Source: Ariolimax columbianus
Taxonomy: Eukaryota; Mollusca; Gastropoda; Stylommatophora; Arionidae
Length of the DNA stretch: 64,000 nucleotides
Reading direction: 5' to 3'
Assembly (NCBI GenBank): GCA_036924085.1
Contig: JAVGWX010000004.1
Span: 42,674,793 to 42,738,792, forward strand
The position numbers and the translations under genes are program-made. How positions within the stretch are numbered: position 1 is the stretch's first letter; every line of letters begins with the position of its first letter. The notes under the pieces were generated by a model. That model was not told where the DNA came from and made no database searches. It saw only the letters and a list, made by a program, of their open reading frames with translations. Positions 10,596 to 19,625 of the stretch are shown one piece after another.

Positions 10596-11200
10596 CCAAC
10601 ACTGAAATGATTGACATGCCGAGACCACTCTCCTGGAGTCTAATATGGAACTGGTGCTGGACTTAGACCCCCAGAAATCTGAGGTTATGTCCCCTGTGGC
10701 TCGGTTTTGTCTGCATCCAGTGTTTGATAAAGGAATTGACGGAAGAGCACTATCAGGAGTGGAGCCTGAGACCTAAGTTAACTTACCACGCCAATACTGC
10801 AGAATGACTATCAAAAAGTACACCTTAGTGGGGTCTAATAGAGAACATGTGCTGGAATTAGACCCTCGAAAATCTTTGGGGCTACCCTTTAAGAAACTTG
10901 ATTGTCTCGCTAAGGGAATTGACGGAAGGGCACCACCAGGTGTGGAACCTGCGGCTTAATTTGACTGAACACGCCAATACTGTAGAACAACTGACAAATT
11001 GAGAGCACTGCCGTTTGGGTCTAATAATGAACGTACGCTGGTATTAGACTCACGGACGACAAGTCAGCTCAAATGAAAGAACGCTACGGAAATCGTGTTT
11101 AACTCCGCAGATTTCAAATACCTGGTCATTGACAAACAAAAGCCCTCAATAAATTCGTCTGACCAAATAGTGAACGGGTGCTGGAAATAGATCTGAAGAC
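10535..11200 (+). repeat. tandem 18S-derived modules with hairpins in E2
   Basis: Three copies begin at about 10535, 10730 and 10915 with AGGAATTGACGGAAG. About 60 bases are 18S-like, through CCTGCGGCTTAATTTGACT, and are followed by about 120 bases of non-rRNA sequence. Each copy carries a GTCTAATA or similar arm and a facing TTAGACC/TATTAGAC arm around a GAACNNNTGCTGG loop (for example 11016-11047). The middle copy has diverged most. Confidence 0.8.
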
Positions 11201-12068
11201 AGGTCAGTTTTACCCTAAAAATGACAGGGCGTTGCTACGGAAAACCAGCTCAAATCGAGAGGAGCCGCAGACACTTTGGTTCACGTACCAGGCTGATAAG
11301 CCAAGGGCGCGAGGCTACCATGTGGGGGATTACGGCCGAACCCTTGAAAGCCGCAAACCCGCCCAAAATCTCAGCACCACTGCAATGGGAGGCTCCTACA
11401 TGCTCGGGACCTGGGGCTTGCGCCCCAGCCCTATCAGGTAGAGCCACAGTAAGAGGTCCTTGCCGCCCGCAAATCAAAGCGAGCGGAAAACTGCTTGATA
11501 CTCACCCTATACGGCGATGGGGTGCGAAAAACACCAACCAAAGACTTAGAACCTGGTCGGGGTGTCGAAAACAGTAGAGCAGCCACCACACTGTGAACTG
11601 TCAAGACTCAACCACTGACCATGAGAGTTGTCCGCACACCAGGCGATCAACATCTCTGTGACATTACCAGGCTTGTCCTCTGGCTAAATGCACTCCGGTT
11701 ACGATATCTACCTCTGTACGTTATCAGCCATAACTATCATGCTGGACGCAGAAGAGATGCAGACCAGCGGACATTGCACACCTGCCCCACTGTGTCAACA
11801 CCCCAGGTGGCGGGGAATGCTAGGCGTACCATCCCTGCATAGAAGCCAAGAAAATAAAGGGAAAAAGAGATACCCCACTCACATGCAAATGCTACGTTTC
11901 TGGCAGGACGTGACGATCCTGGGATACAGACACACTGGACTGCCTCTCTTCCGGGTAAACCAGTCCATCTCATATATCACATACCATCATTGCACCCTAT
12001 AGACACGAGTAGTGAAGACTCGATAGTCTGGTAAGACAACTTCCATAGGAGAGAAAACTCTGATCGTA

Positions 12069-12155
12069 AACAACTGCTGCCTTGCAGATAGGCTGGGGAC
12101 AGCCAAAGGCTAAGGAGGGCATCCCTACAGAAACGCCTGTTGAAATCGGATGCAC
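12069..12155 (+). promoter_or_regulatory. highly conserved structured block at the ORF start
   Basis: About 85 bases identical in E1 (3859-3945), E2 and the non-autonomous copy (24448-24534), although the flanking sequence differs noticeably in the third. It contains local inverted repeats such as GGCTGGGGACAGCC and ends on the ATG of the polyprotein. Candidate roles are internal ribosome entry, RT or RNA-protein binding, or self-cleavage; none is shown by the sequence. Confidence 0.5.
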
Positions 12156-15100
12156 GGGGCCGCAAGCCTAACAAAACAGTGCAACGTAAATCACAGTATG
12201 ATGGCAGCACAACCTATTCGAAAAACGTATGGCGCTCATCCTGAGGAGACCCGCCAGGCAGCGATAGCGCCGGGCCCCACGCCTCGAAGGGGCCCACCCT
12301 TGACTACTGGTGGTCACCCACCCATGTGTCGTGGAGTCAAGGCACATGGCTATGGGGAAACGACTATTGGCCAAAACTTCAAGACCCTCAGAATATTACA
12401 GTGGAATGCGGAGGGAGTCATTAACAAAAAACTTTCCCTAACACATCACCTGCATGAAGGTAAGATTGACGTGGCATGTATCCAGGAAACGCACCTCAAC
12501 AATAACCATAAATTCTCAATCAGAGGATACCAGACTTTCCGTCTAGATAGAGAAGGCCACAAAGGAGGGGTCCTGATACTGACCAGAAACAGCATACCGA
12601 GTAGCGCGGTACCTGTCAATCACACCGGACAAGCAGAAATTGTAGGAGTTGACATAATGGCTCAAGAGACGAAGCTCCGCATTTTCAATCTGTACGGACC
12701 ACCAAACAGAGACCTATCGCTCTCGAGTATGGAGGTCAGAGACTCCAACTGCATAGTGGTTGGAGATTTCAACAGCCACTCGGAGAGATGGGGATACTCT
12801 GACACAGACAGCAGAGGTGACGAAGTGGAAGATTGGGAGATAGATGCAAATCTCTCCCTAATCAATAGGCCGGAGGATAGCCCTAGCTTCTATTCAAGAA
12901 CATGGCATACCACCTCGACTCCAGATTTGGCCTTCTCCACACAGGACATACACTATAAAATAGACCGCCAGGTACTAAACCAACTGGCAGGTAGCGACCA
13001 CAGGCCGATCAGGCTAACCATTGACATGGAAGTAGGCCCACAGGAAACAAAACCGCTCCCACGTTGGAATTACAAACGAGCCGACTGGGACAGATTTGCA
13101 ATCCTGACAGATGGGCTGTGTGAAACCATCAACACACGAAACACCAAAATGAAGCCCATGGTAGAGAGCCTAAGCAAGGCAATAATGCAAGCCGCCACTG
13201 AAACCATCCCAAGAGGAGCTAGGAAAAACTATAAGCCCTACTGGAATGATGAGTTACAGAAAGTGGAAGATGCAGTAACAAATGCTAGGAACATGGCAGA
13301 ACGAGAAAAATCCGTGGAGGCAAACATCGCCCTCAAAGCCGCCGCGGCGAAGTACAAACACACTCTCAAGCAAACAGCAAGAGAAAGTTGGAAAAATAAA
13401 ACGGAAAGTTTAAACCTGGACAAAGAAGGGAACAAGCTATGGAAGCTAGTCAGAGCCATGAACGACGAAACCCCGTCAAATAAACAAATTACTATCAAGC
13501 AAGGCGAGAACTTGATCACAGGTAAGAAAGCCGCAAACGCCTTTGTCGATCACTATGCCAGAGCAAACCACATCGAGGTCCCTGCAGATAAGCATACAGA
13601 CATTAGCGAAGAGCTAAAGGGGCACGAAAACATAAATACGGCTCCTGAAGAGCACATGATGGCCAAACTAACAATGCGCGAAATGGAAGAGGCTATGAGA
13701 ACACTAAAGAGAAGGAAATCTCCCGAAAAAGACGGGATAACAAACGAAATGCTGATGGGGCTGGGCCAAACAGCGAAGAAAAAACTACTATCAGTCCTGA
13801 ACCAAAGCTGGAAAAGGGGTATTGTACCCCAGGCATGGAAAGATGCAATACTGGTACCAGTACCAAAAACAGGAAAGGACAAAACAGATCCGAATGGATA
13901 CAGGCCCATAAGCCTACTGAGCTGTGTCGGCAAGCTGATGGAACGGATGATAAACACCAGACTGATGTGGCATCTGGAAGAAAAACGAATACTAATTCCA
14001 CAGCAAGCCGGCTTTAGACAGCACAGATCCACTGAGGACCAGGTCATCCTCATAGCCCAAGAGATAGAAGATGCCTACCAGGCACAGAAACACACAGTAG
14101 CTGTTTGGGTGGATCTGGAAAAGGCATTTGACAAAGTCTGGAAGGATGGACTTAGAGTCAAGCTAAGAAGAAGTGATGTTTGTGGGAAGATGTACAAGTG
14201 GATCAACCACTACCTCAAACAAAGAACGGCCAGAGTCCAAGTACAAGGGCAGATGAGCAAAAAGGTGACACTCGAGCAGGGAGTACCCCAAGGGGGAGTA
14301 CTGTCACCCACACTCTTCCTGGTATATATAAACGATATTACAGAGAATATACCAAGAAGAGTCCATAGCTCAATGTTTGCAGACGATCTGGCTATGTGGA
14401 CCTCTGAAAAGAATCTCACCATAGCAAGAAATCGGATGCAAACGGCCCTAACATCGCTGGAAGAGTGGGCGAACTCATGGCTGGTCAAAATAAACGAGGA
14501 GAAAACCACGTGCACAATATTCTCGCTCTCATTAAAACCCCAAAGTACCAAACTAAGCCTAAATGGCAAAATCCTGCAGCCAAACGACAACCCAACCTAT
14601 CTGGGAGTCACATTTGATCGGCGCATGACATGGAAAAGTCAGATTGAGAGAAACCGAATGAAAGCCAGAGAAAGAATGGCGATCATGAGGAAACTTGCTG
14701 GCACAAGCTGGGGAGCAGACGAAGGCATACTAAAGAAACTGTACACTGGAAGAGTGAGACCAGTTCTCGAGTATGGCATCGCGGCATGGACAACAGCAGC
14801 GAAGGCGAACTTCGATAAAGTTAACAAACTTCAAAACCAAGCCATGAGAATCATAACAGGTGGCATGAAGTCAACGCCAATTGTAGAACTTGAAAAGATT
14901 ACAAAACTGCAATCCATGACCGACAGAAGAGACTGCAGAGCCCAGCTGCAGTCAGAGAAACTCCGAAGACTGACGGACCATCCAATGTACCAGAGGCTAA
15001 AAAATCTGGGAACTGGGAAACTAAAGCGGAGAAACTTTGCAGAAATAGCCAAAGCAAAGATGCACGAAGATCCCATAAACGCACTAACAACACCAAAACC

Positions 15101-16058
15101 CATCAATACTGTACGAAAACCTACTTGGAGGCAGGATATATTTCCAGAGGTGGTAGAAAATATACCAGGTATTGCAAACAAAAACTGCCAGACCGAAAAA
15201 GAAAGGAGAGACACTACCCTAAGCTTCATAACGAAAAGCTACCCAAGCATGGACTGGACCCATGCATACACCGACGGTTCTGTAACAAACACTACACAGA
15301 ACGGAGGGGCAGGAGCATTCCTGAACCTACCAAATGGCAGACAAATAACACTGTCATTCGCTACTGGTAAGTACACGAGCAATTTCAGAGCAGAGGCAGA
15401 GGCACTGAGGGCGGCAGTGGAAGAAATGGCAACACACAGTGAAAATGAGAGCCATATAGTCCTGCTGACAGATGCTCTCGAAGTAGTCACAGCGCTAAAA
15501 AGCCAGAAAAACACTGAGCTTAATGACTTAAGAGCAGCACTCTGCAAACTGTGCCAACAGTCCGCACCAAAAAGGGTAGTGGTACAGTGGGTTCCGTCAC
15601 ACTGCAACATCCAAGGCAACGAGGAGGCAGACAGACTGGCAAAAGAAGGTGCAAGGCTACCACAAATAGATACCAGCATGACGTACGAAGAGTCAAAACG
15701 GCTTATCAAAGCCAGGTACATGTCCAAATGGGAAACCGAACATACTGGTTACACCAAAAACGATGCCTATTACCAGTTGAACCGAAGAGAGCAGGTCGTT
15801 GTCTTCAGACTTCGCACTGGCCACAACAGACTGAGGTACCACCTCTTCAACAAATTGAAGATAGGGTGTACCGACGAATGCCCGTGCGGTACTGGTAAAA
15901 TGACCACTGAACATCTGCTGCAGAACTGCCCGACATACGAGGATCAGAGAGAGCAGATGTGGCCATTGCCAGTGGAACTGCAAGACAAGCTCTATGGTAG
16001 TGGCGAGAGTCTCAGGATGACCGCCGCTTTTTTCGAAAAAATAATGGTTACTGTCTGA
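12150..16058 (+). CDS. LINE polyprotein: endonuclease, reverse transcriptase, RNase H (intact)
   Basis: 1302 codons without interruption. Residues about 80-290 are an apurinic-type endonuclease: LQWNAEG (Asn 86), IQETHL, NLYGPPN, VVGDFNSH, STPDL and GSDHRPI. The RT follows, with NGYRPISLLS, QAGFRQHRSTEDQ, WVDLEKAFDKVW, GVPQGGVLSPTLFL, FADD at about 743-746 and YLGVTFDRRMTW. RNase H lies at about 1035-1165 with its four acidic positions in YTDGS, AEAEAL, LTDAL and EADRLA. A Cys/His cluster, CPCGTGKMTTEHLLQNC, sits near 1243. The enzyme should nick DNA and copy its own RNA by target-primed reverse transcription. The true start may lie later than the first ATG, since the first 75 or so residues have no known domain. 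No gag-like ORF1 precedes it. Catalytic residues are all present, so activity is plausible but unproven. Confidence 0.95.
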   Translation: MHGAASLTKQCNVNHSMMAAQPIRKTYGAHPEETRQAAIAPGPTPRRGPPLTTGGHPPMCRGVKAHGYGETTIGQNFKTLRILQWNAEGVINKKLSLTHHLHEGKIDVACIQETHLNNNHKFSIRGYQTFRLDREGHKGGVLILTRNSIPSSAVPVNHTGQAEIVGVDIMAQETKLRIFNLYGPPNRDLSLSSMEVRDSNCIVVGDFNSHSERWGYSDTDSRGDEVEDWEIDANLSLINRPEDSPSFYSRTWHTTSTPDLAFSTQDIHYKIDRQVLNQLAGSDHRPIRLTIDMEVGPQETKPLPRWNYKRADWDRFAILTDGLCETINTRNTKMKPMVESLSKAIMQAATETIPRGARKNYKPYWNDELQKVEDAVTNARNMAEREKSVEANIALKAAAAKYKHTLKQTARESWKNKTESLNLDKEGNKLWKLVRAMNDETPSNKQITIKQGENLITGKKAANAFVDHYARANHIEVPADKHTDISEELKGHENINTAPEEHMMAKLTMREMEEAMRTLKRRKSPEKDGITNEMLMGLGQTAKKKLLSVLNQSWKRGIVPQAWKDAILVPVPKTGKDKTDPNGYRPISLLSCVGKLMERMINTRLMWHLEEKRILIPQQAGFRQHRSTEDQVILIAQEIEDAYQAQKHTVAVWVDLEKAFDKVWKDGLRVKLRRSDVCGKMYKWINHYLKQRTARVQVQGQMSKKVTLEQGVPQGGVLSPTLFLVYINDITENIPRRVHSSMFADDLAMWTSEKNLTIARNRMQTALTSLEEWANSWLVKINEEKTTCTIFSLSLKPQSTKLSLNGKILQPNDNPTYLGVTFDRRMTWKSQIERNRMKARERMAIMRKLAGTSWGADEGILKKLYTGRVRPVLEYGIAAWTTAAKANFDKVNKLQNQAMRIITGGMKSTPIVELEKITKLQSMTDRRDCRAQLQSEKLRRLTDHPMYQRLKNLGTGKLKRRNFAEIAKAKMHEDPINALTTPKPINTVRKPTWRQDIFPEVVENIPGIANKNCQTEKERRDTTLSFITKSYPSMDWTHAYTDGSVTNTTQNGGAGAFLNLPNGRQITLSFATGKYTSNFRAEAEALRAAVEEMATHSENESHIVLLTDALEVVTALKSQKNTELNDLRAALCKLCQQSAPKRVVVQWVPSHCNIQGNEEADRLAKEGARLPQIDTSMTYEESKRLIKARYMSKWETEHTGYTKNDAYYQLNRREQVVVFRLRTGHNRLRYHLFNKLKIGCTDECPCGTGKMTTEHLLQNCPTYEDQREQMWPLPVELQDKLYGSGESLRMTAAFFEKIMVTV

Positions 16059-16081
16059 CTGTGTACGCAGAAGAAGAAGAA

Positions 16082-16093
16082 GAATCCCTATTT
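16082..16093 (+). repeat. target-site duplication (right) of LINE copy E2
   Basis: GAATCCCTATTT, identical to 8714-8725, directly after AAGAAGAAGA. Confidence 0.9.
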
Positions 16094-16519
16094 TAATAAA
16101 ATGTCGCAGAATAATGTACATTTTCAACTATAAAGAAATGTAAATGCACTATCTGTAAATTGTACTTGAAAGTTGATGATATTGACATGAATGTCACACA
16201 AAGCAAATATGAGCTAACACAAATGGTGTTCTGTAAGTTGTACTTGACAGTTCATGATATTGATATAGATGTTACACAAAGCCAATATGAGATAACACAA
16301 AATTTGGGCAGAGGAGGTCATCTGTATCCTCAACCTGATGTACTTGATATTGTAATACATACATATATTGTCATCCAAAAACTTGTTTCTGTTGATTTCG
16401 AAAGACTATTAAATGTAATCAATCAACAACATCTTGTAATTACCCTTGTAACGAAAATACTCAGCGAAAAAGAAATATATTTAAGCGCAGATGGTGCAGA
16501 AGACATAGTATTGATTTAG
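16094..16519 (+). pseudogene. P/THAP9-type transposase C-terminal relic, part 2
   Basis: The open frame from 16160 reads GRGGHLYPQPDVLDIVIHTY and then VIQKLVSVDFERLLN, matching the end of P/THAP transposases, where a RGGLxYPS block precedes a helical region with an xFxKL motif. Upstream, CKLYLKVDDIDMNVTQ is followed by a near copy, CKLYLTVHDIDIDVTQ, so about 78 bases are duplicated in tandem. It continues part 1 across E2. The frame is open for 119 codons, but the N-terminal parts are broken, so it is a relic. Confidence 0.55.
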
Positions 16520-17246
16520 TCACAAACTATATCGTTATGGCAGCCACAAATACATTTATTAAAAACTATTGCAAAGGAAAAATGATACAAAGAATGAACA
16601 TGTAAAGAAACGAAAGCTTCAAACTGTGAAAAAATTATATATATTTCATATGTATTTCCGATAAATAGCTCTCCATCAAACTATAAATATGTTGTGCACA
16701 TGTTACTTGTTCTCAGAATTACTCCACAAGAGCTTTTGCTTGTTTGACCTAGGTCTTCAATTTGTCATTGTGGTTTAAAACCATTACCTTTAACTACCTG
16801 TGTTATAAAATAAAACTAAAGTACTTGCAATAATAAAGCTTGGTCTTATATGTTATTGTTGTTATTTGCATTCATCCAATGGTTTGAAACGTTGCAGTCT
16901 GAAAACCGGATTTTTTGTGTAATTATAGACAAGATTCAATTGCTCCTGATATCAAGATTATCAAAATTAATTTTTCTTACAAATCGAGTGTTTCTATGTC
17001 AACTTTGCTGGGATTAACGTTATTCTCGCACGTCATTAAAAAAAATTGTAAATACAAGTATTAATAACATCAAAATAACAGATCCATTTTTATATTCCGC
17101 TTTCAATCAAACAAGTCTAAAAGCAACGATACGCATCCAAATAAAATATCATTTTCCAATATTCCTCTTTCAATGAAACAATTCCTAAGGCCACCATAAC
17201 GTTAAATGCGCTTCACGTAATCACTGTAACCAAGGTCTACTCTCCG
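16520..17246. other. 3' flank of the P-like transposon, nothing coding seen
   Basis: AT-rich, with no recognisable ORF or repeat before the right inverted repeat. Confidence 0.4.
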
Positions 17247-17291
17247 TGACGTCATGACACGATGCTTAGGCTTTATATGTAGGGGGTATTG
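17247..17291 (-). repeat. right terminal inverted repeat of the P-like transposon
   Basis: GTGACGTCATGACAC, then GCTTAGGCTTTATATGTAGG, ending GGGGGTATTG. It is the inverted match of 994-1049. Confidence 0.65.
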
Positions 17292-17367
17292 ACTTATCCC
17301 TCTTACATTTTTTATTTACCATACATGGAAAAACAAATTTAAAAAAAACACGAACTTATTTATTATT

Positions 17368-17738
17368 TCAAAACACGGGATCAAGATGTTGAGCAGTGCA
17401 TGAGCTGCACTGGCCGCGATCCATAACTGCTAGCGTCAGGGCCAGCGAACCAAAGCTGCCAAGACCCTTCTACACCTCCACGCGGTGATCCTGGATAACA
17501 GGCTGCAGCAGGGCAGACTGGCAAAGGAGAAGGGATCGAAGTGGGAATGCTAACCCGGTACTTAAACAATGCTTGCTGAGGTCGGATGTGTTGGACCAAA
17601 AGGTGCAAATATCGCAGTCAAGCTGTAAACTACGACACAACGCATTCCGTTCTCTGGACTACATTCTGCTACTTAAGCCCTTTCAGGGCTTGGTAGCGGG
17701 AGATTGAGAACGAACGAAGCCAATCCATATCAAAACAC
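17368..17738 (+). mobile_element. GAA-tail SINE, copy A
   Basis: Starts GGGATCAAGATG at 17377 and ends GAACGAACGAAG near 17719. TCAAAACAC flanks it at 17368-17376 and 17730-17738, with about 11 bases of degenerate tail before the right copy. Conserved internal blocks shared with the other copies include GATCCTGGATAACAGGCTGC, GTCGGATGTGTTGGACC and AGCTGTAAACTACGACACAA. No clear pol III A and B boxes are seen, so the origin of its head is unknown. The (GAA)n-type ending is the same as that of the rRNA-headed LINE. Confidence 0.75.
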
Positions 17739-19239
17739 ACGGTTAATGCTTTATTTGCGTAATCTAGTATTTACAACAAATGTCTACTAATCTAACTATG
17801 ACTAGATTCTCTAATCAGAGGAAATTAGTATAAACTAGATGGAACCTCTGTTCCCATTACCAGGTCCTTGTCCTCTATTATTATCATTCCTAAAAATTTC
17901 AATTAGTTCTTAATTTATTATCTCGTTGTGCTCTTCTCTGGTGACGCATCTGGCCTTCGACAATCTGCAGCTACCGTCTGTCTGGTCTCCGATGTGGAAC
18001 AAAAGGTTTCTCACACAGTTAGGATGATCTCGCTGGGGTTCCAGGTTTCATTACTCGTTTCTGACAGGGAGCTATTTTAGACCCGTGTGACCATTCTTTA
18101 TGTGTCTCTCGTACACCTTTGTTGTAATTTCCAGCATGCCCAAGAGCAGGGCCTGTGGAATCCACAACTACGCTTCGGCCACTTCTCACAGGAATGCCTC
18201 ACCTTCGCCAGGGTAAGCTCATGGCCTGTTCCATCACACAAAAGTGTGCAATGCCCACAAAACTTACAATGGAAATAATCCCGACCGGCTCTATCGAATA
18301 TGCCTTTTGCTCCCCCTTTCTGACTTTCCCTAGATCCAGCTTTAACTCCGCCCGTTCCAACATGGCCGCCGGTCACAAGGTACTTCTGACATTCCTCAGT
18401 TGACCCGCTGAAGCCCCCACCGTTCTTTCCGCGACTACTAGACACTGCAATATTGGCAATTCGCTAACTTTCCCACAATCCCCCTGAATCACTTGCCTCT
18501 ATCACTTTGATCACCCGTCTTTCCATTGTGAAATCTTAGAACTATCTCACAAAACTGTGGATAATAACCAAAGTAACTCCAATCTTCAAATCTTTCCATG
18601 CCCCGACAATAATAAGTTCAGGCCGGCTTTGTGAGAATCGACAGATGATCTGAAGTCTGACTGAACCATCTCTCACTTGCGCTAACATATGCTTCCATTG
18701 TCTAAGCTACCGTTAGCCCTCAGTGAGCAGGTTGGAAGTTATATCCTATGCTTTAAACATGAAATTTCACAAATACCTCACACTGACATCGTATTTCACA
18801 CATATCTAACATACCTGCCATTGACACTGTTACAAGATTTATGAGTGTATGATTTGGAACCAAAATGCCCCAATTGCGGTGGTCGAGGATTTTAAAAAAA
18901 GACATGTTTATAACGTGCCCTGGGAGGTCTTTGCAACACGGATGAGGAAAGATACAAGTTTCATAACGAGCTATTGGAGGTTGTTGACACACAGATGAGG
19001 GAAGATCACACGATACAGATGGGAGAACGTTGGTACTGGAGTTGAGAAGGACAGACTGGGTTATAAACAGATTGCGAGAATGCGGGGGATTGGGCGGATG
19101 AATGAAAGTGGAGAAATGTTTGCAGAGCTAACTAATATATTCATGTATCCTCCTCTTCCCGTGACGACATCGCAGATCTCCAATCATAAGGAAGAATGAT
19201 TTCTTTCAAAGGTGTTACTACTTTTTTATGCGTTCTAAA
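17739..19239. other. intergenic, no feature recognised
   Basis: A reverse-strand open frame at 18098-18445 is Cys-rich towards its end (KFCGHCTLLC) but matches no family I know and has no supporting context. Nothing else stands out. Confidence 0.35.
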
Positions 19240-19625
19240 TTTCTAAATATCAACTTACACGTATTAGAGATTTCTAAGTACTTACAGTGGAGATGTTTAC
19301 GCACTAGATATATATACGTACAAATAGTAGATTCGTCTACGTACATTTAGTAAAAATATCTAATTACTTTTAAAAGAGATGTCTTTTAGTAGAGATATCT
19401 ACGTACTTGTAGTAGGATGTCTACGTACTTGTAATATAGATATTCAAGTACTTTTAGTAGGATGTCTACGTACTTTTAAAATAGATATTCAAGTACTTTT
19501 AGTAGTATGTCTACGTACTTTTAATATAGATATCTACGTACTTGTAGTAGGATATCTGTGTACGTGTAATATAGATATTCAAGTACTTTTAGTAGGATAT
19601 CTGAGTACGTTTAATATAGATATTC
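19240..19625 (+). repeat. 45-bp tandem array, left part
   Basis: Units contain ATCTACGTACTT or a variant and AATATAGATATTCAAGTACTT; the period of 45 is clear from 19379 on. The array resumes at 22425 after an inserted LINE. The array contains near-palindromic GTACGTAGATAT/ATATCTACGTAC segments. Because 45 is a multiple of 3, it gives a repetitive open frame of no evident coding value. Confidence 0.85.

Larger units (their letters stand above)
8726..16081 (+). mobile_element. LINE copy E2: pre-rRNA-headed retrotransposon with intact ORF
   Basis: 7356 bp between perfect 12-bp TSDs, so both ends are set by the sequence. Order: 8726-9355 GC-rich leader directly upstream of 18S; 9356-10595 the 5' two thirds of 18S rRNA; 10535-11200 three diverged copies of an 18S-derived module; 11200-12149 leader; 12150-16058 one ORF; a very short 3' UTR; (GAA)n. 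No separate ORF1 is seen. The ORF type (apurinic-like endonuclease, RT with FADD, C-terminal RNase H) places it in the broad I/Jockey/R1 group; I cannot fix the clade. It inserted into the P-like transposase gene, not into rDNA. The structure suggests reverse transcription of a transcript begun at the rDNA promoter. Confidence 0.93.
986..17299 (+). mobile_element. decayed P-superfamily (THAP) DNA transposon, split by nested LINEs
   Basis: The ends are inverted repeats: AATACCCCCTACA at 994 and its complement ending at 17291, each followed inward by an AAGCCTAA-like block and GTCATGACGT. Flanking 8-mers ACCTATCA (986-993) and ACTTATCC (17292-17299) agree at 6 of 8 positions, the TSD length expected for P elements. 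Inside are a THAP-like start (1194-1352) and a P/THAP9-type transposase C-terminus (8430-8713 joined to 16094-16519). Removing the two nested LINEs (1756-7875 and 8726-16081) and their duplicated target sites leaves about 2.8 kb, a normal P-element length. Stops and frameshifts show the element is dead. The ends and domain order are seen; the family assignment rests on motif recognition. Confidence 0.72.

Noticed and set aside
12069..12155. Hammerhead ribozyme at the ORF start
   Set aside because: A CTGTTGAAA string recalls the core, but the required CTGATGA and paired stems are not there.
18098..18445. Cys-rich 115-codon reverse ORF as a gene
   Set aside because: The Cys spacing fits no known finger and there is no second copy or context to support it.
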